From an uncultured Steroidobacter sp. (GTDB lineage Bacteria; Pseudomonadota; Gammaproteobacteria; Steroidobacterales; Steroidobacteraceae), in contig CALMII010000003.1 of NCBI GenBank assembly GCA_937864115.1, forward strand, positions 167,121-231,120: a stretch of 64,000 nucleotides of DNA. The letters run 5' to 3'. Below, one piece after another: positions 8,222 to 17,144 of this stretch. Every line of letters starts with the position of its first letter. The stretch's first letter is position 1. The translations under genes were made by a program, and so were the position numbers. A model generated the notes under the pieces. It was not told the DNA's origin. It did no database searches and worked only from the letters and a program-made list of their open reading frames with translations.

Positions 8222-8422
8222 ATGGCAAAGACCTCCGCCTCCCCGCTGCCAGAAATGTCCGAGACCACGCTTTCGGAGTTCTGCATCCATCTCAGCCAGA
8301 GCGACCGCCGCGTCGAACTGATCGGTGCGTTCCACGCGTCCGAGACAGCTGCTGGTCGCGTCAAGGATTCGAGCAGCGCCTTCTCGGCTCGGTTCGCTGA
8401 GTTCGTAAACAAGCCAGTCTGA
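8222..8422 (+). CDS. Small tail-region protein, 66 aa
   Basis: 66 residues behind AGGA, 10 bp after the preceding gene and 10 bp before the sheath gene. Mostly polar with two predicted helices (LSEFCIHLSQSDRRVELIGAF and SSAFSARFAEFVNK). It belongs to the tail operon by position. Function unknown. Confidence 0.5.
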   Translation: MAKTSASPLPEMSETTLSEFCIHLSQSDRRVELIGAFHASETAAGRVKDSSSAFSARFAEFVNKPV

Positions 8423-8432
8423 GGTCGCATCA

Positions 8433-10148
8433 ATGAGCGTATTTTTCAACGGTCGCCTGTATGTCTCGCCGACGACGATGTCGACCGTCGATGATTCGGC
8501 CTTGGCGAATCAGAACCTCTCCGTCGGCAATGTTGTCGCGCTGATCGGCGCGTCGGAAGGCGGCGAGCCGAATAAGGCGCTGCGGTTTGGCAGTCCGTCG
8601 GAGGCCCAGGCGGTTCTGCGTTCCGGTGAACTGCTCAACGCGGTTCAGAAAGCGTTCGATCCGTCCTCGCAGACTGATGGTCCATCCACGGTCGTTGTGG
8701 TCCGCGTCAATCCGGCTGCGCGCGCGTCGTTGAATCTCAAGGATGGCTCTTCCAACGATGTGATCTCACTTCAGAGCACGGACTACGGCGCCTATACGAA
8801 CCAGATCAAGGTGAAAGTTGAGTCTGGCAGCACTGCCGGCAAGAAGATCACGACTCAACTCGGCGACGAGTACTACACGCAGGACAACATCGCCCGCAAT
8901 GCGTTCCAGGTGCAATACACGGGACCGCAATTGACGGCGACCATGTCCATCACTGGAACGATCGTCACCCTGCAGGCGCCGTCCGGCTCCACCGTGGCAT
9001 CGATCGACCTGAGCGTGTATCGCACGATCCAGCAGTTGGCCGACCGTATCAACTCGGTCGGCGGATTCGCCGCCGCTGTGCTCGAAGGCAACGCGGAACG
9101 CATCTCTCTCAACGGCCTAGACTATGTGTCTGCGGTCGATGTGAAGACGTCCGCGTACACGGCTCGCGCCGATCTCCAGGCGGTGATCGACTGGATCAAC
9201 AACAACGCGGAAGGCTACCTGAACGCGACTCGAGCCGCGGATGCCGGCGCCGCGCCCGCCAACATCGGCTTCACATATCTGACCGGCGGCACCAACGGCG
9301 TCATCACCAATCAGGACTGGAGCAACGCGTACACGACGCTCCAGGCAGAGGGCGTGCAGTGGGTATGCCCGGTAACGCCGGAACCTTCGATCCACGCCAT
9401 GAATGATGCGCACTGCGCGTTCATGTCGACGGTCGCACGCTCTGAGCGCCGCGGTATCGTCGGCACGCAGATCGGAACGACGGACTCTGCCGCGATCAGC
9501 GCTGCGAAGGCACTGAACAGCGACCGGACCTCGCTGGTGCATATCGGGTTCTACGACTATGATGCGCAGGGCGCACTCGTGCTGTACCCGCCCTATATTC
9601 TCGCCGCCCTTCTCGCCGGCGCGTTCAGCGGTGTGAATCCCGGGACGGCACTCACCAACAAGTCGATCAAGGCTCGCGGTCTCGAGCGCAATTTGCGCAA
9701 CCCGACGGACACGGACGTGCTGATTCAGGGCGGCGTCATGTGCGTCGAGAACACTCCAAACGGCTACAAGGTCGTCAAATCAATCAGCACTTGGCTGACG
9801 AACACGAACTACAACCGCGTCGAAGTGTCGGTCGGCGCTGCGGTCGACTTCGTCTCGCGCAGTGTGCGCCTGGCACTGGATGTGCTTCGCGGCGAGAAAT
9901 CGTCTCAGACCACGCTCTCACGCGCGGCCAGCATCACGGACTCCACGCTGCGCGAACTGGCGCGTCCCGAGCCGCAAGGCCCCGGCGTGATCGTCGGCAA
10001 CGCACAGAATCCCGCCTACAAGAACATCAACGCCTCGATCGATGGCGACGTTCTGCGGGTCGAATTCCAGTGCTCGCCGGTCATCCCGGTCAACTACATC
10101 CCGATCACAATTTTTGCAGTGCCGTTCAGCGGCTCTGTTGCGGCTTGA
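8433..10148 (+). CDS. Tail sheath protein
   Basis: 571 residues. The contractile sheath surrounds the tail tube and drives it through the host envelope. The N-terminus (VVALIGASEGGEPNKALRFGS followed by EAQAVLRSGELLNAVQKAF) is the characteristic sheath opening. A variable middle domain follows, and the C-terminal part has the conserved domain (RRGIVGTQIG, ILAALLAGAFSGVNPGTALTNKS, VEFQCSPVIPVNYIPITI). The tube gene follows after 11 bp. This gene alone shows that the phage has a myovirus-type tail. Confidence 0.93.
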   Translation: MSVFFNGRLYVSPTTMSTVDDSALANQNLSVGNVVALIGASEGGEPNKALRFGSPSEAQAVLRSGELLNAVQKAFDPSSQTDGPSTVVVVRVNPAARASLNLKDGSSNDVISLQSTDYGAYTNQIKVKVESGSTAGKKITTQLGDEYYTQDNIARNAFQVQYTGPQLTATMSITGTIVTLQAPSGSTVASIDLSVYRTIQQLADRINSVGGFAAAVLEGNAERISLNGLDYVSAVDVKTSAYTARADLQAVIDWINNNAEGYLNATRAADAGAAPANIGFTYLTGGTNGVITNQDWSNAYTTLQAEGVQWVCPVTPEPSIHAMNDAHCAFMSTVARSERRGIVGTQIGTTDSAAISAAKALNSDRTSLVHIGFYDYDAQGALVLYPPYILAALLAGAFSGVNPGTALTNKSIKARGLERNLRNPTDTDVLIQGGVMCVENTPNGYKVVKSISTWLTNTNYNRVEVSVGAAVDFVSRSVRLALDVLRGEKSSQTTLSRAASITDSTLRELARPEPQGPGVIVGNAQNPAYKNINASIDGDVLRVEFQCSPVIPVNYIPITIFAVPFSGSVAA

Positions 10149-10159
10149 AGGAGTAGCAC

Positions 10160-10591
10160 ATGGCTTCGCGTAATCAGAACGTTCTCAGCGGCAATCGCAT
10201 CGTCGTGTCGTTCGACGGCAAGCAGATCGGCCTGGTGCAGAGCGTTCGCATGAACGACGACTATGGTCCGGAGCCTGCCTCTGGCATCGGCGATATCCAC
10301 GTCGCCGAGTATGTGCCGAGCATGGCGCGGCACAGCCTCAGCGTGTCTGCCATGGTCCTGAAACGAAAAGCGATGCTCGATCTCGGCATCGCGGTCGAGA
10401 ATGGCGATGGCGCGCTTCAGGGCATCGTGTTCGATATCGAGGTCTTCTCGAAGGACGACGGCAGCTTGCTGCGCAAGTACTTGGGCTGCTCGTACGCGAG
10501 CGGCGACCTGGACGTGACGAAGCACGCGATCGTGATGCAGTCGGGCACGTTCAACGCGCTCGACGTCACCGGTATCGGCGTCGGCGTCTAA
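10160..10591 (+). CDS. Tail tube protein
   Basis: 143 residues with ribosome site AAGGAG. Beta-rich, size and position right after the sheath match the tube protein of contractile tails (SGNRIVVSFDGKQIGLVQSVR; GTFNALDVTGIGVGV at the end). It polymerises into the inner tube. A terminator follows at 10635. Confidence 0.85.
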   Translation: MASRNQNVLSGNRIVVSFDGKQIGLVQSVRMNDDYGPEPASGIGDIHVAEYVPSMARHSLSVSAMVLKRKAMLDLGIAVENGDGALQGIVFDIEVFSKDDGSLLRKYLGCSYASGDLDVTKHAIVMQSGTFNALDVTGIGVGV

Positions 10592-10634
10592 AGCATCCCC
10601 CAGCGCCAGGGCTCATGCGGGCTCAGGCGCTTTC

Positions 10635-10660
10635 AGACCCGCGCGAGCGGGTCTCTTTTC
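10635..10660 (+). terminator. Intrinsic terminator after tube gene
   Basis: Stem AGACCCGC/GCGGGTCT (10635-10642 and 10647-10654) with GCGA tetraloop, then CTTTTC. A terminator after sheath and tube lets these two be made in excess over the chaperone and tape measure downstream. Confidence 0.7.
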
Positions 10661-10678
10661 ATCTGACAGGAGGAGCCA

Positions 10679-11050
10679 ATGGCTCGTGTACCCAGCAAGA
10701 CGGATTTCGACGTCGACGTCGAAGGAATTGGCCGCTTCATTTTTGCTCGCCGATCGATACGTGATACGTACCGCATTCGTGGCGAGTATGGCGCGCTGAC
10801 GAACAACAACACCGACGAGAACGGCCATGTAGCCGACCTGTCTGCGCTCGGGTTCGCAACGATCAGTGTCCTTGTTGTGTCGCAGCCGGCCGACTTCGAT
10901 TTTCAGGGGCTTGACCCGATCGTCGACGAGGAATGGGACGACAAGATCCTCAAGATCTACATGGCGCTCAGCGCCAAGGAGTCGTCTTTTCGGCCAAAAC
11001 CTGCACCAGAGATGCAAGCGACAGGGGAAGGAGCTGGCGCACACGTATGA
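10679..11050 (+). CDS. Tail assembly chaperone (short form)
   Basis: 123 residues with a strong ribosome site (AGGAGG). It lies directly before the tape measure gene and overlaps a second open frame, the hallmark of tail assembly chaperone pairs. These bind the tape measure while the tube assembles. Residues about 1-100 are the shared N-terminal domain. The C-terminal tail after FRPKPAPEM is replaced in the frameshift product. Confidence 0.75.
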   Translation: MARVPSKTDFDVDVEGIGRFIFARRSIRDTYRIRGEYGALTNNNTDENGHVADLSALGFATISVLVVSQPADFDFQGLDPIVDEEWDDKILKIYMALSAKESSFRPKPAPEMQATGEGAGAHV

Positions 11051-11276
11051 GATGGCCTTCCGTCGGCGCTACAACCTGCCGCCGACAGACGCGCGCTACC
11101 TATCTGCGACGCGTGAAGAAATCATCACCGATTACTGGGCGCACTACTACACGGAGAACAAGGCAGACGAGGTTGAAGACGATTCCTTTGATCTGGCCGC
11201 CGAACTGACGGCGATCGAAGCACAGGCAAGAGCCGACGAGAATGATCCGGATGCTTGGGAAGAGGTGAAGACGTGA
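10992..11276 (+). CDS. Frameshift extension of tail assembly chaperone (T part)
   Basis: This frame, offset +1 (equivalent to -2) from the short chaperone, has no good start. It encodes a plausible domain (EMAFRRRYNLPPTDARYLSATREEI...DSFDLAAELTAIEAQARADEN) ending at 11276, where GTGA overlaps the tape measure start. Candidate slip sites in the overlap are TCT TTT CGG at 10985-10993 and ACA GGG GAA at 11021-11029; both allow the P-site tRNA to re-pair one base forward. The coordinates given start at the first codon after TTT C. The exact junction is not known. Confidence 0.65.
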   Translation, partial: GQNLHQRCKRQGKELAHTYEMAFRRRYNLPPTDARYLSATREEIITDYWAHYYTENKADEVEDDSFDLAAELTAIEAQARADENDPDAWEEVKT

Positions 11277-13579
11277 CGGACGTCAAGATCAATGTAGGCG
11301 CGAACGTCAAACCGGTCCAGAAGCAGGTTGAAGACCTCGGCAAGACGGTCGAGAAGCAACACGCCAAGGTCAAGTGGAAGCCGGTCGAGATCGACCTGAA
11401 GGGCATCGAGCGCGACCTGCGTAAGGTCGAGCAGATGGTGAAGGACTTCCAGCGCCGCACCGGCATGGGGTCCGCTCAGAATGTCGTCGGTCAGATCATT
11501 GCACCGTCGGCACCGCAGTCTTCAGCGCCTTCGTCGGCGTCCTCCGCGCCGTCAGGGACCGGACCACGCGCTCGTCGCGGTCGCTATGCGCAGGATCCTG
11601 ATGTCTTCGACGTCGCTCGGAACTTTGCCGGCGGCGTTGGCGGCGGGTTCGGCACGATTGCAAGCTATGCGGCGCGCGGTGCGTACGCTGGCGCTTCCGG
11701 CGGAGGCGGTGCTATCGGTGGCGGCTTCGGTCTACTGAAGGGTGCCGGCATCGGCGCGCTCGCCTTCGGCGCTCTCAAAGCGGGTCAGGCGGTCAACGAA
11801 GGGTACGAGATGGCGAAGGAGCGCGCCTTCACCCTCGACACACTGAAACGCCAGATGGGTGATCTGGGCAAGAGCTTCGAAGTACTGAAGGCCGCCAGTG
11901 ATCATGTCGGCGCGTCATTCGGCGTCAATTCTCAGCATGCCGCGAAACTCATGGAGGACTACAACAAGCTGAGCCGCGGCGCTGATAAGTCGGAGGAGGA
12001 TCTGGCCGCCTCCGTCGTTGTCTCTGGTCGCACCGCGCGCGCTTATGGCGTTGATCCGAACGTCGCGAACAACTATTTCGCCGGCATCCGCCATATCGAC
12101 CCCAGAAAGAGTAATCGCGAACTCGCAACGATGCTGGCGGAAGCCGTATCGCGCTCCGGTATGTCAGCGCGCGCCGATGAGGTCATGCAGGCAATCCAGG
12201 GCTTCACCAGCGTGGCGGCCAGGATGTCGCTGACATCGCCGAACGCTGCGGCCTTCGCGGGCTCCTACTCTGCCTTGGTCGGCTCGAAGACGCCTGGTAT
12301 GGACAGCGAGAATGCCGTCAATCTGCTGATGCAGGCCAATGCCAACATGATGCGGATGGGCGCAGCCGGCGAAGCTGGCCGTGCCTTCACGTACTCAGCA
12401 TTTGGTCGCTACGGCTACATCAACCCGATCGAGGCGCAGGCGCTCGCTCAGGGCGGCTTGTTCGGTACACGGCGGCAAGTGTTCGGGTCGGATACGCCGC
12501 TCGGTAAGGCGCTGGGCAATCGAGCCGCAACGTTGGCGGGTGGTTCAGGCGCGGACGTGACCAACATGGAGGCGGTCATCAGCAGGATCCGCGCGTTGGG
12601 TGGCAGCAAGGCAATGCAGATCGAGTCGTTGGACAACTACTTCGGCATCGGCAGTCTGCAGAAGAGCGCAATGCTGTACGACCTGCAGGGGAAATCCGGC
12701 CAGTTCGGCGCGCTGAGCAAGTCTCTGCGGGATTCCGGCGTCGATCCGATGAAAGTGAATGAGAAGGGTTTGCAGACCCTAACTCGGATCGGACTCGCAG
12801 GCGACATGAACGAATTGTCTGGCATCTTCCGTGAGATGGGCGGTCGAACAGGCCGTGGGGCGCTTACGCCGCAAGAACGAGATGCAATCACAGCTGCTCG
12901 CGCGACGGGCGATACCGAAGAGTTTCGAAGAGCGATGATCCGAATTGCCGCAGAAAAGGATCAGGTGGAAACGGAAGGCTCGAAGACTCGTGACAGCCTC
13001 GCCGCGATCGAGCGCACGCAGATCAAGGTCGGCGACGCACTCCTCGGGCCTATGAACGCGATGCGAGATGCGCTGCTCGCCAGTCTTGGCGTGGGAGAGT
13101 TTGGTCTGTCGAAGATGATCGGAAGCATTCGAAAGACCGATGTGGAAGACGCTCGGAGCAATGCTCATGCCGCCATCTCGGATCGCTATGACTCCATCCG
13201 AGCAGCCATTGCGCGCACCGGTCAGGACGAGATCTACGAAGACGAGGGGCGAGTGCAATTCGGATCACGCCAGTACGATCTGCGCATGAAGGAACTGAAG
13301 CGCCAGGAGGAAGCGGAGCACAAGCAGACCGAACTGCGGTTCAATCAGGCCGCTGCGATGGTCGACAAAGGATACGTACCCTCGACGGATGCGTCCGGTG
13401 AGGTCACTTATCTGCCACCAGATGCAAAGTCTCCCACAGGCGAGAAGCCGGTCGTCGTAGACCTACGATCGACTGTGAAGCTCGAGGACGGCAAAGGGTA
13501 CGTAGTGTCGGAGTCGCGCAGCGATGTCCGCGTACGCAGGCCATCAGCCTCTGGCCAGGCTGAGGTGGTGCAGCAGTAA
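11273..13579 (+). CDS. Tape measure protein
   Basis: 768 residues from GTG 11273, with ribosome site AGAGGTGA; a longer TTG start at 11255 was rejected. It sets tail length and is ejected with the DNA. The N-terminus is a coiled coil (KPVQKQVEDLGKTVEKQHAKV). A Gly/Ala-rich hydrophobic stretch at about residues 125-175 (GGGFGTIASYAARGAYAGAS...ALAFGALKAG) looks membrane-active. A long helical middle and charged end follow. Length and position between chaperone and baseplate hub are typical. Confidence 0.88.
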   Translation: MTDVKINVGANVKPVQKQVEDLGKTVEKQHAKVKWKPVEIDLKGIERDLRKVEQMVKDFQRRTGMGSAQNVVGQIIAPSAPQSSAPSSASSAPSGTGPRARRGRYAQDPDVFDVARNFAGGVGGGFGTIASYAARGAYAGASGGGGAIGGGFGLLKGAGIGALAFGALKAGQAVNEGYEMAKERAFTLDTLKRQMGDLGKSFEVLKAASDHVGASFGVNSQHAAKLMEDYNKLSRGADKSEEDLAASVVVSGRTARAYGVDPNVANNYFAGIRHIDPRKSNRELATMLAEAVSRSGMSARADEVMQAIQGFTSVAARMSLTSPNAAAFAGSYSALVGSKTPGMDSENAVNLLMQANANMMRMGAAGEAGRAFTYSAFGRYGYINPIEAQALAQGGLFGTRRQVFGSDTPLGKALGNRAATLAGGSGADVTNMEAVISRIRALGGSKAMQIESLDNYFGIGSLQKSAMLYDLQGKSGQFGALSKSLRDSGVDPMKVNEKGLQTLTRIGLAGDMNELSGIFREMGGRTGRGALTPQERDAITAARATGDTEEFRRAMIRIAAEKDQVETEGSKTRDSLAAIERTQIKVGDALLGPMNAMRDALLASLGVGEFGLSKMIGSIRKTDVEDARSNAHAAISDRYDSIRAAIARTGQDEIYEDEGRVQFGSRQYDLRMKELKRQEEAEHKQTELRFNQAAAMVDKGYVPSTDASGEVTYLPPDAKSPTGEKPVVVDLRSTVKLEDGKGYVVSESRSDVRVRRPSASGQAEVVQQ

Positions 13580-15063
13580 TGCGCGTCTCGGTCAGACACC
13601 CGCAGGTTTCCGTAAAGCTGTTCAAGAACGTCGGTCGCTCCACCCTGAGCGGCGGCGTTCCAGTATCGGAGCGCTTCGCCGGCCAGCGATCAGAGATCGA
13701 TCTCGCCCCCTTCCTCGGCGAGTTCGGCTCCGTCAGCGTGACCAAGTCCATACGCGACCCGGCTGGCGGCTTCTCGGTGACGTTGACCGACAAGATTAGC
13801 GGGCGGGACCAAGACACGCTGTATGGACTCATCGAGCCGATGGATCTGATTGAGATTCGCATGGCTGGAAATGCGTATCAGTATTCGCAGGGATCTACAC
13901 TTCCAATCGTCATGCGCGGATTCGTCTCTGACGTCTCGCGCAACGAGAGCATGCAGTCCAACGGGCGGCCGGCCAGGCGAGTCACGATCCGTGGGCAGGA
14001 CTACGGAAAGATCTGGCAGATGATGCAGATCTTCATGCTTCCGAGTGCGCCGGAAGGCTACAACGCCATCACATCGTTCCCGTTCTACGCGCGCTTCGGC
14101 CTGGACTTCAATACGCAGCCGGTCGATCAGTTCGTCGGACAAGTCTTCGACAGGATCGTGAATCCATACATTCAGGAGATGGCCGGCCAAGGCACAAATG
14201 ACGCCGCGAAGACCAGGCTGCAGACGATCACGAAGGATATCCGCGCCTCAGACGGCATGGTGACGCCGTTCGCCATCGGCCCCTGGGCGGGTGGCTCCAT
14301 CTATGAACTGCTAACTCAACACTGTGATATCGGACCCTGGAACGAGCTCTACATCGAGGATCGTGATGCTGGGCCGTACGTAGTGTATCGGCCCAACCCG
14401 TTCATGACAGCCGACAGCAAGTCATTCATCAACAAGCAGCGCGATGACCAGGAGCCGCAATTCGTCGACATAACACGAAGCGACATCGTGTCCATGGACG
14501 TGAAGCGCACCGATGCCAATGTGGCGAACTACTACTGGGTCGATAACCCTCGCCTTTTCCTGAACTACGATCCTTCGAAACTCATGTCATATACCGGTTC
14601 AAGCGAGTCGTTCTTCGTCCGAAACTATGGCAACGTGAATCCAAAGCTTTACGGCACAAGGAAGATGGACGGGCATACACAGTTGGGAGACGTGAGCGAG
14701 CGGTACAACGGCAACGGCACACCGGCCGGATCACAACGCGATGTTGATGAGTCCGCGTTCATTTCCCACGTAAATGCCAGACGCCAGCAACTGATCGAAC
14801 AGAACAAGGACAATGTTGTGTTCGAGCATGGAACGATGCGGCTCAAGGGCAATGAGCGGATCGGAGCGGGCCGCTACCTCCGCCTCGCATATGGGAATAT
14901 GACATCGCACTACTACTGCGTATCGGTTACGCACGATTTTCTGCCGCTCCAGCAGTTCGCCACCACGGTCCAGTTTGACCGCGGCACGGGCTTCATCGAC
15001 CGAGCACAGAAGGGTGGAGGCTCGCAGTCCCCTTACTGGTCAGAACTCGCGGACTCGCAATGA
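13579..15063 (+). CDS. Baseplate hub protein (gpD/gp27-like)
   Basis: 494 residues, start overlapping the tape measure stop (TAATG). Beta-rich, with the order hub then spike that is seen in contractile phages. Residues about 50-130 (SVTKSIRDPAGGFSVTLTDK...MRGFVSDVSRNES...VTIRGQDYGK) resemble the tube-like hub domain, which reads an injected-field pattern of late-control gene D proteins. The end (HYYCVSVTHDFLPLQQFATTVQFDRG) is also typical. It forms the ring on which the spike sits. Confidence 0.75.
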   Translation: MRVSVRHPQVSVKLFKNVGRSTLSGGVPVSERFAGQRSEIDLAPFLGEFGSVSVTKSIRDPAGGFSVTLTDKISGRDQDTLYGLIEPMDLIEIRMAGNAYQYSQGSTLPIVMRGFVSDVSRNESMQSNGRPARRVTIRGQDYGKIWQMMQIFMLPSAPEGYNAITSFPFYARFGLDFNTQPVDQFVGQVFDRIVNPYIQEMAGQGTNDAAKTRLQTITKDIRASDGMVTPFAIGPWAGGSIYELLTQHCDIGPWNELYIEDRDAGPYVVYRPNPFMTADSKSFINKQRDDQEPQFVDITRSDIVSMDVKRTDANVANYYWVDNPRLFLNYDPSKLMSYTGSSESFFVRNYGNVNPKLYGTRKMDGHTQLGDVSERYNGNGTPAGSQRDVDESAFISHVNARRQQLIEQNKDNVVFEHGTMRLKGNERIGAGRYLRLAYGNMTSHYYCVSVTHDFLPLQQFATTVQFDRGTGFIDRAQKGGGSQSPYWSELADSQ

Positions 15064-15881
15064 ACGGACTTCGCATCGGGATCGTGGTTGCGACCTACCC
15101 GGAGGGCAACTCTATCGATGTGCTGCTTCCGGAGACCGGACAGCGCGTGAGCAATGTGCAGGTCATGACTCCGACAGGAAGCGCGGACACCGGTACTGTC
15201 GACCTTCCAGACATTGGCCGACCCGACGACGACACTCGATGGACCGTCACGCCGGAGGATTCGGCTAGGCGAATGCAGGCCGTCATCGCGTTCTACCGCG
15301 GCCTGCCCATCTGTGTAGGCTTTCTCCTGCCGCAGGAGAATCAGATCTCGTTCCAGGAGAAGAATCGACGCGTGATGCGACACGCATCGGACGTCTATTC
15401 GACGATCGACAAGGACGGAAACACCGAACTGTTCCACCCGAGCGGCACGTACCTGCGAATCGGTACTGCCGCAGCCCACCAGAATCTGGAAGGGACCGAC
15501 TACGACAAGCTGTGGAAAATAGAGAAGAACACGGACAAGCAGGTCCATATTCAACTCACGGTCGCGAACGGCGGCGAAGTGAAGGCATCGATCAACATCG
15601 ACCCGAACGGGCACATCACGATCGAGCATGCCGGCAATCTGTCAGTTTCGACGAGCGGTAATGCGGAGATCGAGGTGGAGGGAGACACCGAGATCACGAC
15701 GGAAAACATGACGATCAACGCCGAGACCACGATCAACGGAAACGTCACGATCAACGGCGATCAGACCAACAGCGGCACCATCACGTCAGACGGCGACCAG
15801 GTCGCCGGCGGCATCAGCACGATGCACCACACGCACCCAGGAGTACAGTCTGGCGGCAGCAATACGGGGCAGCCGCAGTAG
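15060..15881 (+). CDS. Baseplate central spike protein (gpV/gp5-like)
   Basis: 273 residues, ATGA overlap with the hub. Residues 1-80 form an OB-fold-like start (GIVVATYPEGNSIDVLLPETG). From about residue 160 there are repeated short beta strands (ITTENMTINAETTINGNVTI) of a trimeric beta-helix. The tip MHHTHPGVQSGGSNTGQP has the His-x-His apex motif that binds iron in known phage spikes. The spike pierces the outer membrane, consistent with a Gram-negative host. Confidence 0.9.
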   Translation: MNGLRIGIVVATYPEGNSIDVLLPETGQRVSNVQVMTPTGSADTGTVDLPDIGRPDDDTRWTVTPEDSARRMQAVIAFYRGLPICVGFLLPQENQISFQEKNRRVMRHASDVYSTIDKDGNTELFHPSGTYLRIGTAAAHQNLEGTDYDKLWKIEKNTDKQVHIQLTVANGGEVKASINIDPNGHITIEHAGNLSVSTSGNAEIEVEGDTEITTENMTINAETTINGNVTINGDQTNSGTITSDGDQVAGGISTMHHTHPGVQSGGSNTGQPQ

Positions 15882-15892
15882 CCAGCGCCCCC

Positions 15893-16615
15893 TTAGGCGC
15901 CAGGCCAGATGATCCGTCCGTCTCGGCCAATGTATTGAAGAGCTTTGTGGCAGTTCTGCTTTCCAAGCCCCATCGCTGCCACGACTCGACCGCCCCAAAT
16001 TCCATATGCGACCTGATAATCGTCATAGTAGGCGATCTGCATCAGCGGATTACCGCCTCTTCTATATGCCTCGGCGACATCCTCTGGTGTAATGATCTTT
16101 CCCTTAGAGAACTTCTCGCATGTCGGTAGCCCGACCCAAGACCCGTACCATGGACCGGCCAATGCCTTTTTGATCATCTCGCGCTCGTGTTCTTTCTTCT
16201 CATGCTCATGCTTACTCGACACGATGTAGTGCATTCGGGCGTCGAAGGTGCTTTGCAGAAGATCCTTCTTGTCCTCAAGAAGCTGTATCGCCTTATCAAA
16301 TTGATGGATCTCTGCCATTTCTCTGACAGACGTAGCGGTGTCCCAGTAGTCTCGCCAGTAGTCGATGTCTGGCAATAGCTCAGACACCTTATTGGAGTAC
16401 ATTGATCCTTGGTACTTCTCCAAAAATCCGCGGCATTTCGATTGAGCAGCTTCTACGGCTTGTTGTCCAATCGCTTCCTTTTCGTCGACAAGGAGATTCT
16501 CTGCGTGACCGTACGCCGTTGCGCATTCAAAGAACGACTCTTGTTCCGCGCCCCATTTCGGAGAGCAGGCGGAAAGCAAGAGCGCCATCATCGCCGCAGC
16601 ATAAGACTTACTCAT
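15893..16615 (-). CDS. Phage-encoded lipoprotein
   Basis: 240 residues from ATG 16615, with ribosome site AAAGGA. The start gives a lipoprotein signal peptide MSKSYAAAMMALLLSAC with Cys at the lipobox; an upstream start at 16786 was rejected. The mature part is soluble, helical in the middle (SKHEHEKKEHEREMIKKA). It is coexpressed with the gene before it (8-nt overlap) and transcribed against the tail genes. Membrane-anchored lipoproteins in such places often alter the host surface or block superinfection. That role is inference. Confidence 0.7.
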   Translation of the reverse strand: MSKSYAAAMMALLLSACSPKWGAEQESFFECATAYGHAENLLVDEKEAIGQQAVEAAQSKCRGFLEKYQGSMYSNKVSELLPDIDYWRDYWDTATSVREMAEIHQFDKAIQLLEDKKDLLQSTFDARMHYIVSSKHEHEKKEHEREMIKKALAGPWYGSWVGLPTCEKFSKGKIITPEDVAEAYRRGGNPLMQIAYYDDYQVAYGIWGGRVVAAMGLGKQNCHKALQYIGRDGRIIWPGA

Positions 16616-17144
16616 CGGAGATTCCTTTCCAGACATTCGTGAAATTCGGGTCATCGCCGGGGCGTAGCAGCATATTGAATCTGTAGTAAAGCCCTTCGCA
16701 GAATGCAGCCGATTCCTCAACATAGATCTCATGCGGGAATTCCGGCCTTCCGCTTTGGAACTTCGCAAGCAAGTAGTCAATCTCAATGACCTCGCCGACT
16801 CGTGTGCTGCAAGACCGGCAGTGGCGTCTTGTCTCCGAAAGCGTCGCGAGCGTGCCGCCTTCTATCTTGGCGGTCATCAACCATTCGTAGTGCCGCTTCA
16901 GCGACCTGATCACATTCATGACCGCCATTGCGTCACAGTGACCGATGAGACGATCCTTCGCCTCCGCGTGGTCGCGATACTCGTCAGACGACAGCAATCT
17001 CATATAGGAATGGATGAACTCCATCCCGCCAAAGCCGGTCGCGGCAGGTGGCGGGATGAAGAGAAACGAGCCAAGGGATGGAATGATGATCGACTCAATG
17101 TCGTCATCTGAGATTCGGTAGCGTCCTCCCCTGCCCTCGGTCAT
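16608..17144 (-). CDS. Hypothetical protein between antirepressor and lipoprotein
   Basis: 178 residues, overlapping the antirepressor end by 41 nt and the lipoprotein start by 8 nt, so the three form one leftward unit. Several paired His/Cys (RRHCRSCSTRVGEV) could bind metal. No signal peptide or clear membrane helix. An internal ATG (MEFIHSYMRLL) is an alternative start that would avoid the long overlap. Function not recognised. Confidence 0.55.
   Translation of the reverse strand: MTEGRGGRYRISDDDIESIIIPSLGSFLFIPPPAATGFGGMEFIHSYMRLLSSDEYRDHAEAKDRLIGHCDAMAVMNVIRSLKRHYEWLMTAKIEGGTLATLSETRRHCRSCSTRVGEVIEIDYLLAKFQSGRPEFPHEIYVEESAAFCEGLYYRFNMLLRPGDDPNFTNVWKGISDE

Noticed and set aside
10866..10991. 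Independent gene start at 10866
   Set aside because: The part before 10992 is a shadow of the short chaperone; the useful sequence starts later and fits a frameshift.
16616..16786. Longer start for the lipoprotein
   Set aside because: It overlaps the upstream gene and buries the signal peptide; ATG 16615 gives a proper lipoprotein signal.
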